This document shows positions 33,559 through 42,796 of a DNA stretch of 64,000 nt, in pieces. Within the stretch, counting starts at the first letter, position 1; every line of letters begins with the position of its first letter. The DNA comes from CAYULW01 sp964445815 (GTDB lineage: Bacteria; Bacteroidota; Bacteroidia; Flavobacteriales_E; Vicingaceae). The stretch is from assembly GCA_964445815.1 (NCBI GenBank), contig CAYULW010000007.1:81572-145571 (forward strand), read 5' to 3'. The notes below the pieces were generated by a model. That model was not told where the DNA came from. It was given only the letters and a program-made list of their open reading frames with translations, and ran no database searches. Made by a program: the position numbers and the translations under genes.

Positions 33559-34299
33559 CTACATTAGCTTAAGCTTTCGCAAAACTTTAACAATAAGATA
33601 GTACCCTATAGTAATGGCCATGCCCCAAAACCAGAAACTGTGCTCAAAGGTGAATTGATCAAGCAAAATATACTGTTCGATTCGATCAAAAAGCCAGAAC
33701 AGAATGAAAAGGGCAAGAATGCCATTTTTTTCCTTTTTTATCACCTTCTTTAACTGAAATGACATGTTTGCACTTTTATACTGTGAGAAGTTTGGAATAA
33801 TGGTATTTATTCCTTGAGACCATTCTTCATATTTCTCTCCAAACTTATCATGCAAGAATGCTTCTTCCGCATACATAATCCTCATATAGTAGATAATGTA
33901 AAAAAGTATAAAAGCAATTATAAACCAAGTATCTTCTGTTAACATGGCCACTCCGAGCCACATAAAGAAATTACCTAAGTATAAAGGATGCCTAATGCAA
34001 GAGTACAAGCCAGTTGTATTCAATACTTCGGCCACTTGTCCTTCGCTTGTATTTCGGCCACTTGTTCTTGGTGGTGTATAACCCACAACATGACAACGGA
34101 TGAGAAATCCAAGTACTCCAACCGCAAAACTGATATACCTCCAAATATCGTTGCCAAATAATTTAGAGTAAGACAATTCGCCATAAAGCAATTGATAAAT
34201 AAACACAGCAATCCCTATAAGAATAATGATCAGTGGAAGATGACTTCTATAACGAAACAAAAAGTCACCTTCTTTCCGCAGTTGATTTTTTAGCATCAT
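33559..34299 (-). CDS. Isoprenylcysteine carboxyl methyltransferase (ICMT)-like membrane methyltransferase
   Basis: A 246-residue membrane protein. The C-terminal half has the ICMT/phospholipid methyltransferase signature G-L-Y-S-C-I-R-H-P-L-Y-L-G-N near residues 112-125, followed by the E-E-x-x-L segment A-E-E-A-F-L-H-D-K-F-G-E-K-Y-E-E-W. In bacteria such proteins methylate phospholipids, isoprenoid carboxylates or unknown lipids. About six hydrophobic segments; the last two (after residue 190) extend beyond the usual ICMT core. The frame opens at a TTG at 34326, but the paired ATG codons at 34299 are more likely. It lies just downstream of typA. Confidence 0.72.
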   Translation of the reverse strand: MMLKNQLRKEGDFLFRYRSHLPLIIILIGIAVFIYQLLYGELSYSKLFGNDIWRYISFAVGVLGFLIRCHVVGYTPPRTSGRNTSEGQVAEVLNTTGLYSCIRHPLYLGNFFMWLGVAMLTEDTWFIIAFILFYIIYYMRIMYAEEAFLHDKFGEKYEEWSQGINTIIPNFSQYKSANMSFQLKKVIKKEKNGILALFILFWLFDRIEQYILLDQFTFEHSFWFWGMAITIGYYLIVKVLRKLKLM

Positions 34300-34344
34300 A
34301 ATCTTTAGCGTTTTAAGCTGCGCCAATATATAAAAAATTAATGA

Positions 34345-36141
34345 CTAGACTTTGGAAGCCCTTTTACGATCATTTTCGTCCAATAAGATTTTTCTTAATC
34401 TTAACGATTCCGGGGTGACCTCTACATATTCATCTTTCTGAATGTATTCCAGAGCTTCTTCTAATGAAAATTTAATCGCCGGCGCTAATTTCACCTTATC
34501 ATCAGCTCCTGATGAGCGCATATTGGTGAGTTTTTTTGTTTTCGTAACATTAATAACCAAGTCTCCTGCTCGGTTATTTTCCCCAATCACCTGACCTTCA
34601 TAAATCTCTTCATTAGGGTTAACAAAAAATTTACCCCTGTCTTGAAGATTATTTAATGAATAAGGTATCGCCTTTCCGGTTTCCATGCAAATTAATGAGC
34701 CATTTTGTCTACCGGGAATTTCTCCTTTTAAAGGTTGAAACTCAATAAAACGATGTGACATAATGGCCTCGCCTGCTGTCGCAGTCAAAAGGTAATTTCT
34801 CAGCCCGATAATACCCCTTGATGGAATATTGAAATCTAAAACCACTCGATCTCCTTTAGGTTCCATGTTAATCATCTCGCCTTTTCTTTGGTTGACCGCC
34901 TCAATTGCTTTACCGCTATGTTCCTCAGGGAGGTCAATCGTCAATTCTTCAACAGGCTCCATTTTTTCCCCTTGCACTTCTTTGATGATTACCTGAGGTT
35001 GTCCAATTTGTAATTCATAACCCTCTCGTCTCATGGTTTCAATTAGAACAGAAAGGTGTAATACTCCTCTACCAAAGACATTAAACGAATCTGCCGAATC
35101 TGTATCTTCAACTCTCAGTGCAAGATTTTTTTCTAATTCTTTTTCCAACCTTTCTTTGACATGCCTTGAGGTAACATACTTCCCTTCTTTACCGAAAAAA
35201 GGAGAATCATTAATGGTAAACAACATACTCATTGTTGGTTCATCAATAGCTATACTCGGCATTGCTTCAGGGGCTTCTAGATCAGCAATCGTATCGCCAA
35301 TCTCAAAACCTTCAATTCCCACAACTGCACAAATATCTCCGGCTTCTACCTGATCCACTTTTGCCTTTCCCATTCCTTCGAATACGTATAGTTCTTTGAT
35401 CTTACTTTTACTCTTACTTCCGTCTCGCTTGATTAGAGATATCTGTTGATTCACCTTTAAGATTCCTCTATGCAAACGCCCTATAGCAATCCGGCCAATG
35501 AAAGATGAGTAATCTAAAGAAGTAATCAGTAGCTGAGTGTTGCCTTCAGGTGGTTTAGGTGATGGAATATGCTCTAAAATGGCATCCATAAGCACTGAAA
35601 TATTATCGGTTACCTGAGTATAGTCTTCACTCATCCAACCTAGCTTGGCAGAACCAAAAACTGTCGGAAAGTCCAATTGTTCTTCTGTGGCTCCAAGCTG
35701 AAACATCAGATCAAATACTTTTTCCTGAGCAATATCCGGTGTGCAGTTTTCTTTATCGACTTTGTTAACAACCACTATAGCTTTCAAACCTAATTCTATC
35801 GCCTTTTGCAAAACAAATCGGGTTTGAGGCATTGGACCTTCAAAAGCATCGACTAAAAGTAAAACTCCATCAGCCATATTCAATACCCTCTCCACTTCTC
35901 CACCAAAGTCACTGTGCCCTGGAGTATCTATTATATTGATTTTGGTTCCCTTATACGAAACCGAAACATTTTTAGCCAAAATGGTAATCCCCCGTTCTCT
36001 TTCCAAATCATTATGATCCATGATTAAATCTCCCGGTTTCTCATGATCTGCAAAGAGCTTACCAGCTAAAAGCATTTTATCTACCAAAGTTGTTTTCCCA
36101 TGATCAACGTGGGCAATTATGGCTATATTTTTTAACTCCAT
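34345..36141 (-). CDS. typA: Ribosome-associated GTPase TypA/BipA
   Basis: A 598-residue translational GTPase. G1 H-V-D-H-G-K-T-T is at residues 11-18, the switch region E-R-E-R-G-I-T-I near 48-55, G3 D-T-P-G-H near 72-76 and G4 N-K-V-D near 126-129. EF-G-like domains follow and the C-terminal TypA domain ends R-K-I-L-L-D-E-N-D-R-K-R. It binds 70S ribosomes and supports assembly and stress growth. Length is normal. ATG at 36141. Confidence 0.97.
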   Translation of the reverse strand: MELKNIAIIAHVDHGKTTLVDKMLLAGKLFADHEKPGDLIMDHNDLERERGITILAKNVSVSYKGTKINIIDTPGHSDFGGEVERVLNMADGVLLLVDAFEGPMPQTRFVLQKAIELGLKAIVVVNKVDKENCTPDIAQEKVFDLMFQLGATEEQLDFPTVFGSAKLGWMSEDYTQVTDNISVLMDAILEHIPSPKPPEGNTQLLITSLDYSSFIGRIAIGRLHRGILKVNQQISLIKRDGSKSKSKIKELYVFEGMGKAKVDQVEAGDICAVVGIEGFEIGDTIADLEAPEAMPSIAIDEPTMSMLFTINDSPFFGKEGKYVTSRHVKERLEKELEKNLALRVEDTDSADSFNVFGRGVLHLSVLIETMRREGYELQIGQPQVIIKEVQGEKMEPVEELTIDLPEEHSGKAIEAVNQRKGEMINMEPKGDRVVLDFNIPSRGIIGLRNYLLTATAGEAIMSHRFIEFQPLKGEIPGRQNGSLICMETGKAIPYSLNNLQDRGKFFVNPNEEIYEGQVIGENNRAGDLVINVTKTKKLTNMRSSGADDKVKLAPAIKFSLEEALEYIQKDEYVEVTPESLRLRKILLDENDRKRASKV

Positions 36142-36160
36142 ATATTTAAAAATAAGGCCG

Positions 36161-36168
36161 CAAAAGTA
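36161..36168 (-). promoter_or_regulatory. Putative -7 box of typA
   Basis: TACTTTTG on the minus strand matches TAnnTTTG and lies 19 bp upstream of the typA ATG. Confidence 0.5.
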
Positions 36169-36246
36169 GGTTTATTCTAACGTTTATAAGACCATTATAA
36201 ATAGTGAAGTAGCGAATTCTTATGTTTGTTAAAAAATCACATTATT

Positions 36247-37581
36247 ATGAGATTGATACTAACTATCCTGTTGTATGTATTCTGTCTTAATCTGAATGCC
36301 CAACTGTTTACAATTGAAGAATTTATTAAGAGTTCAGAAGATAAAGTAGGTATTGAAAAGCAATTATCTATGCAAAAACAGCTTGTTGACAAGATTATTA
36401 ATCGTGATTATTCTTTCATCGAAAAGTATGGAACTGAAGAGTTAAAAGATGTACTCACCGAAGACAAAGTTACTTCACTAATTGATCGCCTTGAGAATAA
36501 ATATGGAGACTTTCAAAAAACAGGTCAATCTATTATTAAGCAAACCGCTGAACAAAACTATCTCCTTACAGAAATTGAATTCCTAAACTCTTCTTTTGAT
36601 GTTGCAACCGGTTTTACTGAAGATTTGCAGATTTCAAGTCTTCGGATACAGCCGGCAACTGATAAACGTATATGGGAAAAACCTGAATATGGTATCGGTG
36701 AAATTAATGCCCGAGATACAACGATTAAGGGTTTGTTAGGAGAAATTGTCACTCCTCCTGAAGATGGAAAGCAAGCCATTGTTATACTTGTTCATGGCTC
36801 AGGACCCAATGATATGGATGGTACACTAGGCCCAAATAAAGTGTTCAAAGATCTGGCATTGGGTTTTGCACAAAGAGGAATCGCTAGTATTCGTTACAAT
36901 AAAAGGTCTTATGACTATCCCGGGCAGTTAAGTAAAATGATTAATGAGTTGACCATAGAGGATGAAGTAGTTAATGATGCCGTTATTGCTATAGAAATGG
37001 CAAAAGATATGGGTTATAAACGTGTTATATTAATCGGACATAGCCTTGGCGGCCATACGTCACCGCGTATTGCCGAACTCGCTAATCCAGATGGTGTGGT
37101 AATTATGGCAGGAAATTCCAGTCCTATTATCGATCTCATTGTTCCCCAATTTGAGTATTTACTGAAAAATGATCCAAACACCCCAATTACTGAATTTCAG
37201 TTGAATGCAATCAAAGTTCAAATTAATAAAGTACAGGAAAGAGACTATGATGAAAAAACCCCCTCAATGCTATTGCCTTTTGGTCTCTCAGGAGGTTATT
37301 GGAAATCTCTGGAAGATTATAACCCACCTCAAGTAGCAAAGAAACAAAAGATGCCCTACCTTATTCTTAATGGTTCCAGAGATTACCAAGTAGACGTTGA
37401 ACAAGCAAAAGGATGGAAAAATGGCAATAAAAACCCTCATTCTAAAACAATCATTTATAAGGGAATGAATCATATGTTTTATAGAGGAGAAGGGGTATTG
37501 ATCCCATCGGAATATGAGATAAAAACACATGTAGACCAAAAGGTGGTAGAGGATATAGTTAACTGGATCATGTCAATTTAA
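36247..37581 (+). CDS. Secreted alpha/beta hydrolase with N-terminal DUF3887-like domain
   Basis: A 444-residue secreted protein. The signal peptide M-R-L-I-L-T-I-L-L-Y ends at N-A-Q; I chose the ATG at 36247 rather than an upstream TTG for this reason. Residues about 20-125 resemble the DUF3887 domain, a small alpha-plus-beta module found before such hydrolases. The hydrolase part shows V-H-G-S-G-P-N-D-M-D near residue 185 (oxyanion region), the nucleophile elbow G-H-S-L-G-G near 263, an Asp-bearing loop N-G-S-R-D-Y-Q-V near 375 and a late His in G-M-N-H-M-F. Substrate unknown; peptidase or esterase activity is plausible. Confidence 0.82.
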   Translation: MRLILTILLYVFCLNLNAQLFTIEEFIKSSEDKVGIEKQLSMQKQLVDKIINRDYSFIEKYGTEELKDVLTEDKVTSLIDRLENKYGDFQKTGQSIIKQTAEQNYLLTEIEFLNSSFDVATGFTEDLQISSLRIQPATDKRIWEKPEYGIGEINARDTTIKGLLGEIVTPPEDGKQAIVILVHGSGPNDMDGTLGPNKVFKDLALGFAQRGIASIRYNKRSYDYPGQLSKMINELTIEDEVVNDAVIAIEMAKDMGYKRVILIGHSLGGHTSPRIAELANPDGVVIMAGNSSPIIDLIVPQFEYLLKNDPNTPITEFQLNAIKVQINKVQERDYDEKTPSMLLPFGLSGGYWKSLEDYNPPQVAKKQKMPYLILNGSRDYQVDVEQAKGWKNGNKNPHSKTIIYKGMNHMFYRGEGVLIPSEYEIKTHVDQKVVEDIVNWIMSI

Positions 37582-37582
37582 T

Positions 37583-39553
37583 ATGTCAAAGCAAGTAACT
37601 GCTTCACTGCTCCTACTATTCATCATTCTTTTCTTTGGTGGTCGATATCTTTTTGAAGGAAGCATGAATACCTACCCCAGTCATTTACATGCCTGGACTC
37701 AGAGTGATCGCTTGGCAATTGCACAAAACTTTCAAGAAAATGGTTTCGACTTTTTTCACCCGACCACATACAACCTACTCACAAAAGATGGCATTACTCA
37801 AGTTGACTTCCCAATTCATGACTATCTGGTATCTATTATTAGTTATACTTTGAATGCTTCTGTCGTCTCAACATTCAGGTGGTATAACCTCTGCCTTTCT
37901 ATGCTTGGCTTTGGTTTTCTCTTCATGGCCTGTCAATCTTTATTAAAACATTCCTTAAAAAGTTTATTCATTACTGTTTTCGTTGCCACACTTCCTTTCT
38001 ATGTGTATTACCAAAACGGATTTCTTCCCAGCAGTTCTGCTTTATCACTTTTATTTATCAGCTTGTTCTTCCTAATACAGGGCTTGCAAAAAGAGAAATT
38101 TTCACACTTTCTCTTAAGTGGTTTTTTTATTGGATTATCCGCTCTATGTAGGTCCCCTTTTATCTTTCATCTGTGCATTTTTATACTAATCATTTTCTAT
38201 AAGTATTGGGGGCAAAAAAAGAAGATGATCCAATATCTGAGTCCTTACCTAATCATGCTTATCGCTTTCTTTCTATATTATTTCTACAATAGAAGTCTGG
38301 CTGAGCAATATGGCACAATGTTTTTACAAAAATTTTTATACATCTCTTCATTTAAATTGCTCAAAGAAATTTTAGTTCTTGCTTTAGACAGGTGGAGCAA
38401 TCAATTACTGAGTCCTTTTCACGCTGTGATTGTGATCACTTTATTTATTTCACTTTTCTATAAAGTCAAAACCTCTAAACACTTTTCTATTTGGTTTAAG
38501 TTACTTGGTCTTTTATTGATCAGTTCAACTTTAAGCGGACTCCTCTTCTTTTTTCTCATGGGTAGACAATTCATTGATCATGATTACTATTACATTTCAG
38601 TCATCATACCTCCTTTGGTCTATTTGCTTTTATTGGGTGGAAAGTTTATCACTGTTCCGCGTTCTTGGTATACTCCGGTTATGACAGTGCTGGGTATTTT
38701 CTTTTTTTACTTTTTTTCTCAAGCCAAACAAGTTCAAATAGATCGCTATACGCCAGATTGGGATGACAGAATACACTACGCTTATGAAGTCTATAAAAAT
38801 GCTAATGACGATCTAAAGAAATGGGGAATCAAAGACACTGACACATTGATTATTCTGGAGGCTAATTCTACAAATATTCCATTTACACTATGGCAAAAAA
38901 GAGGTTATGTCAGTCTTAACAGTTCTGAGGCTATGGTTGATTCTGTATTGAACTCAAGAAAACAATATGTCGTGATGGTCGACAGTTTTTTCAGGCTCGA
39001 TGCTTTTAGAGACTATCCACACCTTATTGATCGCCTAAATCTGGCATACGCTAACGGGGAGCTTAGTTTATATGAAGACAAGCCTCATGACACAAACCCG
39101 AAAGAATTTTTTGAGCATTATCATTTCACAGCCCATTTGAACTTTGATGAAGTCATGTACAATAGCAATCAATTTTCAGGCTTAGCTATTCATGAAACTA
39201 CAGAAAAAGGGAGGGTGCTAGACATTACTCCAAAAACCACCTATAGTTTAACCTATCAAGATACTTTATCTGTGGCTGAATTTAATAAAGGAATCAAAAT
39301 ATCTTGTGTAGCCGATTATCTTGCAGAAGATACAATAAAGGGTATGCAACTGATCTGTCAGTATGGCAATTACTATTTTGCTCATTATCTGCAAAACAGC
39401 CTAAAAGCATCAAGCGATTGGCAGCACTTTCAATTTCAGTTTTCCATACCACCGGAAGAACTAAAAGAAACATCTGAGATCAAGATTTATTACTGGAATC
39501 CAAATCAGGACAAAGTATATATTGACGATTATCATTTAATCATATACCAATAA
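37583..39553 (+). CDS. GT-C-type membrane glycosyltransferase, GT39-like
   Basis: A 656-residue membrane protein. About ten hydrophobic helices fill residues 5-385; the first periplasmic loop holds H-A-W-T-Q-S-D-R-L, with acidic residues where GT-C enzymes carry their catalytic D/E. After residue 385 a soluble domain follows with a beta-sandwich-like C-terminus (Y-Y-W-N-P-N-Q-D-K-V-Y-I-D-D-Y). Such enzymes use polyprenyl-phosphate sugars to glycosylate lipids or proteins from the outside of the inner membrane. It begins 1 base after the hydrolase stop, and the next gene begins 1 base after its stop, so the three are probably one transcript. Family assignment (GT39/PMT type) is from topology and the first loop only. 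Confidence 0.65.
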   Translation: MSKQVTASLLLLFIILFFGGRYLFEGSMNTYPSHLHAWTQSDRLAIAQNFQENGFDFFHPTTYNLLTKDGITQVDFPIHDYLVSIISYTLNASVVSTFRWYNLCLSMLGFGFLFMACQSLLKHSLKSLFITVFVATLPFYVYYQNGFLPSSSALSLLFISLFFLIQGLQKEKFSHFLLSGFFIGLSALCRSPFIFHLCIFILIIFYKYWGQKKKMIQYLSPYLIMLIAFFLYYFYNRSLAEQYGTMFLQKFLYISSFKLLKEILVLALDRWSNQLLSPFHAVIVITLFISLFYKVKTSKHFSIWFKLLGLLLISSTLSGLLFFFLMGRQFIDHDYYYISVIIPPLVYLLLLGGKFITVPRSWYTPVMTVLGIFFFYFFSQAKQVQIDRYTPDWDDRIHYAYEVYKNANDDLKKWGIKDTDTLIILEANSTNIPFTLWQKRGYVSLNSSEAMVDSVLNSRKQYVVMVDSFFRLDAFRDYPHLIDRLNLAYANGELSLYEDKPHDTNPKEFFEHYHFTAHLNFDEVMYNSNQFSGLAIHETTEKGRVLDITPKTTYSLTYQDTLSVAEFNKGIKISCVADYLAEDTIKGMQLICQYGNYYFAHYLQNSLKASSDWQHFQFQFSIPPEELKETSEIKIYYWNPNQDKVYIDDYHLIIYQ

Positions 39554-39554
39554 A

Positions 39555-40553
39555 ATGGAAGACATAAATTACAAAGCATTTGTAGTCAGAGAAGATGAAA
39601 AAGGTCAATTTTCTCGTCAGATTGAAAACAAGTCTACAAAAGATTTGCCTGATCACGATGTGATCGTTAAAGTTCATTATGCCGCACTTAACTATAAAGA
39701 TGCTCTTTCTGCATCCGGTCATAAAGGCATCAGTAAAACTTATCCCCATGTACCGGGTGTTGATGCCTGTGGCGAAGTCGTCAGTTGTAAAACAGATCAA
39801 TTCCAAAAAGGGGACTTAGTGATTGTAACTTCCTATGATTTTGGAATGAATACTTCAGGAGGCTTTCAAGAATATATTTCTGTTCCTGATACTTGGCCTG
39901 TGCTATTGCCAGAAAAAATGAGCTTGGAAGAAGCTATGATTATCGGAACAGGTGGATTTACAGCTGCACTCGCCTTATACAAAATGGAACAGAACGGGCA
40001 ACATCCTTCTATGGGTCCAATCCTTGTAACCGGATCAACTGGAGGTGTAGGCAGCATGGCTGTCAATATTCTATCTATTAATGGTTATGAAGTGATGGCT
40101 GCTACCGGAAAAAAAGAACAACATCCGTTTTTAAAAAGTTTAGGTGCTCATTCTATTGTTTCCCGTGAAGAGGTGAATGATACTTCAGGTAGGCCACTGC
40201 TAAGATCAAAATGGGCAGGGGCCATTGATACTGTGGGCGACAATACTTTAGCTACTTGTATTAAAGCATGCGGAAGAAACGGATCTATCGCTGTATGTGG
40301 TTTAGTTCAATCTCCCGAACTACAAACCACTGTCTATCCCTTCATCTTAAATGGTGTAAATGTACTAGGCATTGAAACTGCAGAAACACCAAGAAACATT
40401 CGCATTGAATTGTGGAGAAGACTGGCACAAGAATGGAAACCTTCCTGTTTGGAAGAGGTAAAAGACATTATTGATCTAAGTGAACTGGAAGGTCGTATTC
40501 AAAATATGTTGAGAGGAAAATCTTTGGGTAGGACTGTCGTAAAATTTGTTTAA
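39555..40553 (+). CDS. YhdH/YhfP family quinone oxidoreductase (acrylyl-CoA reductase-like)
   Basis: A 332-residue medium-chain dehydrogenase/reductase. Motifs: A-L-N-Y-K-D-A-L near residues 48-55, P-G-V-D-A-C-G-E-V, the nucleotide-binding G-S-T-G-G-V-G-S-M-A near 159-168, and the terminal L-G-R-T-V-V. The YhdH/AcuI branch reduces acrylyl-CoA or quinones with NADPH and has no zinc. Length and N-terminus match the family. It follows the GT-C gene by one base and precedes DinB by 11 bp, so it is probably in the same transcript. Confidence 0.88.
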   Translation: MEDINYKAFVVREDEKGQFSRQIENKSTKDLPDHDVIVKVHYAALNYKDALSASGHKGISKTYPHVPGVDACGEVVSCKTDQFQKGDLVIVTSYDFGMNTSGGFQEYISVPDTWPVLLPEKMSLEEAMIIGTGGFTAALALYKMEQNGQHPSMGPILVTGSTGGVGSMAVNILSINGYEVMAATGKKEQHPFLKSLGAHSIVSREEVNDTSGRPLLRSKWAGAIDTVGDNTLATCIKACGRNGSIAVCGLVQSPELQTTVYPFILNGVNVLGIETAETPRNIRIELWRRLAQEWKPSCLEEVKDIIDLSELEGRIQNMLRGKSLGRTVVKFV

Positions 40554-40564
40554 CTAAGCACCTC

Positions 40565-41092
40565 ATGACGTTTAACCTAAACGAAGCAATAACCTTACTT
40601 TCAAGAACACCAAAGGTCCTTGATGCTTTATTATCAGAGCTTCCTGATGAATGGGTCACTAACAACGAAGGTGATGAAACTTGGAGTCCATTTGATATTG
40701 TTGGACATTTGATTCAGGGTGAAAAAACCGATTGGATAATCAGAGCAAAAATGATTTTAAATGGAGTTAAAACCTCATTTACTCCTTTTGATCGATTCGC
40801 TCAATTCGAAAATTGCAAAGACAAAAGTTTGTCTCAGCTGCTTAATGAGTTCAAAGTGCTAAGAGAAAGCAATCTTCAACATCTAAAATCTTTACAGATT
40901 ACTGAAGCGCATTTAAACATGTTGGGGATACATCCTGAGTTTGGTCAAGTCAGTTTAAAGCAACTGTTATCAACATGGGTTGTTCATGACTTAGGTCACA
41001 TCAATCAGATAGCAAGAGTTATGGCCAAACAATATCAAACAGAAATGGGTCCTTGGATTAATTATTTTAATCTCTTAAAAAAAGAAATATAG
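40565..41092 (+). CDS. DinB family protein
   Basis: A 175-residue four-helix-bundle protein of the DinB/YfiT family. The three metal-binding His positions are seen: G-H-L near residue 47, H near 100-118 (H-L-K-S and H-L-N), and W-V-V-H-D-L-G-H near 138-145. Members are often thiol-S-transferases, bacillithiol-dependent in Bacillota and Bacteroidota. It is the last gene of the 36.2-41.1 kb plus-strand run. Confidence 0.8.
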   Translation: MTFNLNEAITLLSRTPKVLDALLSELPDEWVTNNEGDETWSPFDIVGHLIQGEKTDWIIRAKMILNGVKTSFTPFDRFAQFENCKDKSLSQLLNEFKVLRESNLQHLKSLQITEAHLNMLGIHPEFGQVSLKQLLSTWVVHDLGHINQIARVMAKQYQTEMGPWINYFNLLKKEI

Positions 41093-41171
41093 AAAAATAG
41101 GGGGCGGATACTTACAACTAAGATGCTTTAATCACCGTCGTTCTTTTTAATTATCTTTAGCCGATTCATAA

Positions 41172-42158
41172 ATGAAGGATCATATGGGTATGACAAAATC
41201 TCTTTTCTTATTATTAATAGTAGGGACATTCATATTGGTTTCTTGCTCCGAAGAATTTGAAAACCCCGATCCGGTCATTAACTCTATAGACTCCACGAAA
41301 AGTATCGCTGAATTTGTCATGACAGACGATGAAACGGATAGTTTCACAGTGGCCGTGAATCATGCCGGTTTAACTAAAACCTTACAGAGCAATGGTCAGT
41401 TTACCGTATTTGTTCCAAATAATAAAGCTTTTGCCGACCTGATAAGTATGCTTAGCTCTGCAAATGCTATTGTAGAAATAGATAGTAATGCTCTTGCTCA
41501 ATTGTTAAGATATCACATTTTGGATGCCATTTTAATTTCTGATTCACTCAACGATGACAGCTATGGTAAAACCTTGAATACCGCAAACCCCAATAATGAA
41601 AATACTGTTTTAGAAATTGATGTGAGCGGAGGTTTTATGATCAACAATACTGCATTAGTTATAGAAGAAAATCTCAGAATGACCAATGGCATTGTACATA
41701 CTATTGATCAGATTTTAATGCCAACAAACATTTTAGGAATGCTAAATAATGATGAACGCTTTTCTACTTTACTACAAGCGCTTCAAGTTTTTGGAGATAC
41801 GCTCACTGACACCTTAACTTTAAGAGGTCCAATGACTATTTTTGCTCCGACAAATGATGCATTTGCCAATTTATTATCTACCAATGGTTGGAGTAATATT
41901 AATGATATTCCAAGATTAGTTTTAAAGGATGTATTGGCTTATCACCTCTCGCCGAATGTTAATCTCCAGTCCAGTCAATTGACACAGGGTTTAAGTATTT
42001 CAACCTTAGCTGACTCTAGCTTAAGTGTTGATCTGAGTTCAGGAATTCAACTGATCACAAGCAGTACGAATCAAGGGAACATTAATTTTGCAACGACAGA
42101 TATTCAATGTACAAATGGCATCATTCACGCCATAGAAGAGGTTCTGCTTTTAGAATAG
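41172..42158 (+). CDS. Lipoprotein with two fasciclin (FAS1) domains
   Basis: A 328-residue surface or periplasmic lipoprotein. The lipobox is I-L-V-S-C (Cys at residue 25 from the first Met; the second Met at codon 5 or 7 may be the true start). Two FAS1 domains follow: the first with F-T-V-F-V-P-N-N-K-A-F near residue 78 and T-N-G-I-V-H-T-I-D near 171, the second with M-T-I-F-A-P-T-N-D-A-F near 218 and T-N-G-I-I-H-A-I-E near 316. FAS1 domains mediate adhesion; bacterial roles are mostly unknown. A TATCTTTA box at 41152-41159 may be its -7 element. Confidence 0.88.
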   Translation: MKDHMGMTKSLFLLLIVGTFILVSCSEEFENPDPVINSIDSTKSIAEFVMTDDETDSFTVAVNHAGLTKTLQSNGQFTVFVPNNKAFADLISMLSSANAIVEIDSNALAQLLRYHILDAILISDSLNDDSYGKTLNTANPNNENTVLEIDVSGGFMINNTALVIEENLRMTNGIVHTIDQILMPTNILGMLNNDERFSTLLQALQVFGDTLTDTLTLRGPMTIFAPTNDAFANLLSTNGWSNINDIPRLVLKDVLAYHLSPNVNLQSSQLTQGLSISTLADSSLSVDLSSGIQLITSSTNQGNINFATTDIQCTNGIIHAIEEVLLLE

Positions 42159-42177
42159 CATTGCTTATCTTCATTGC

Positions 42178-42723
42178 ATGAAAATTGATGAATTCCCGGA
42201 TCAACCTAATCAAGTATTTGGACCTCAAACCAAAATGTTCGAGTTCAACAAGGACGAGTTTATTCTTGCACCATATCATACAGAGAAGTACATCTATTTT
42301 CTCATTTCAGGCTGTGCTGCAAGTTTCTTAGAAACAGATCAAGACACCATTTGTGTGGGATTCTATACCAAAGGAGATTTTTTTTGTGAGTACCCATCAT
42401 TTTTAGACCAGAGTATAAGCAGAACCTACTCAAAGGCACTTAAATCAACAAAAGTGGCGGCTGTTCACCATAAAGTGCTAAACGAAGCCTATAAAATTTC
42501 TATTGATCACCAAGCAAAAGGGCGAGAAATTGCTGAAAATCTATTCAAAAGAATGTATGAGCGAACATGCGACCTTTTGAGTTTGGATGCTGAGCAACGC
42601 TACCTCAAGTTTATCGAACAAAGAAAAGAGGAATTGAATGAGGTCCCCCTAAAGATTATTGCTTCCTATTTAGGAATGACACCTGTAAGTCTAAGTAGAA
42701 TCAGAAAAAATATATTCAACTGA
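42178..42723 (+). CDS. Crp/Fnr-family transcriptional regulator
   Basis: A 181-residue regulator: an N-terminal cNMP-binding-like beta-roll (residues about 20-115, with F-Y-T-K-G-D-F-F-C-E near 61-70) and a C-terminal helix-turn-helix (L-K-I-I-A-S-Y-L-G-M-T-P-V-S-L-S-R-I-R, about 158-176). It lacks an N-terminal Cys cluster, so it is not an FNR-type oxygen sensor by sequence; ligand unknown. Bacteroidota have many such short Crp-like regulators beside stress or redox genes. The 3' flank leads to the alpha/beta hydrolase gene 73 bp away, a possible target. Confidence 0.85.
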   Translation: MKIDEFPDQPNQVFGPQTKMFEFNKDEFILAPYHTEKYIYFLISGCAASFLETDQDTICVGFYTKGDFFCEYPSFLDQSISRTYSKALKSTKVAAVHHKVLNEAYKISIDHQAKGREIAENLFKRMYERTCDLLSLDAEQRYLKFIEQRKEELNEVPLKIIASYLGMTPVSLSRIRKNIFN

Positions 42724-42796
42724 ATTTCTTATCCTATGTTAAGAATAGTCTTCCCAAAGTCATGGAATTTTGATCCTGAACATTAAATCAAAAATC

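Noticed and set aside
35033..35353. 106-codon plus-strand open frame in typA
   Set aside because: Antisense to the conserved TypA domains; no signal, motif or start context.
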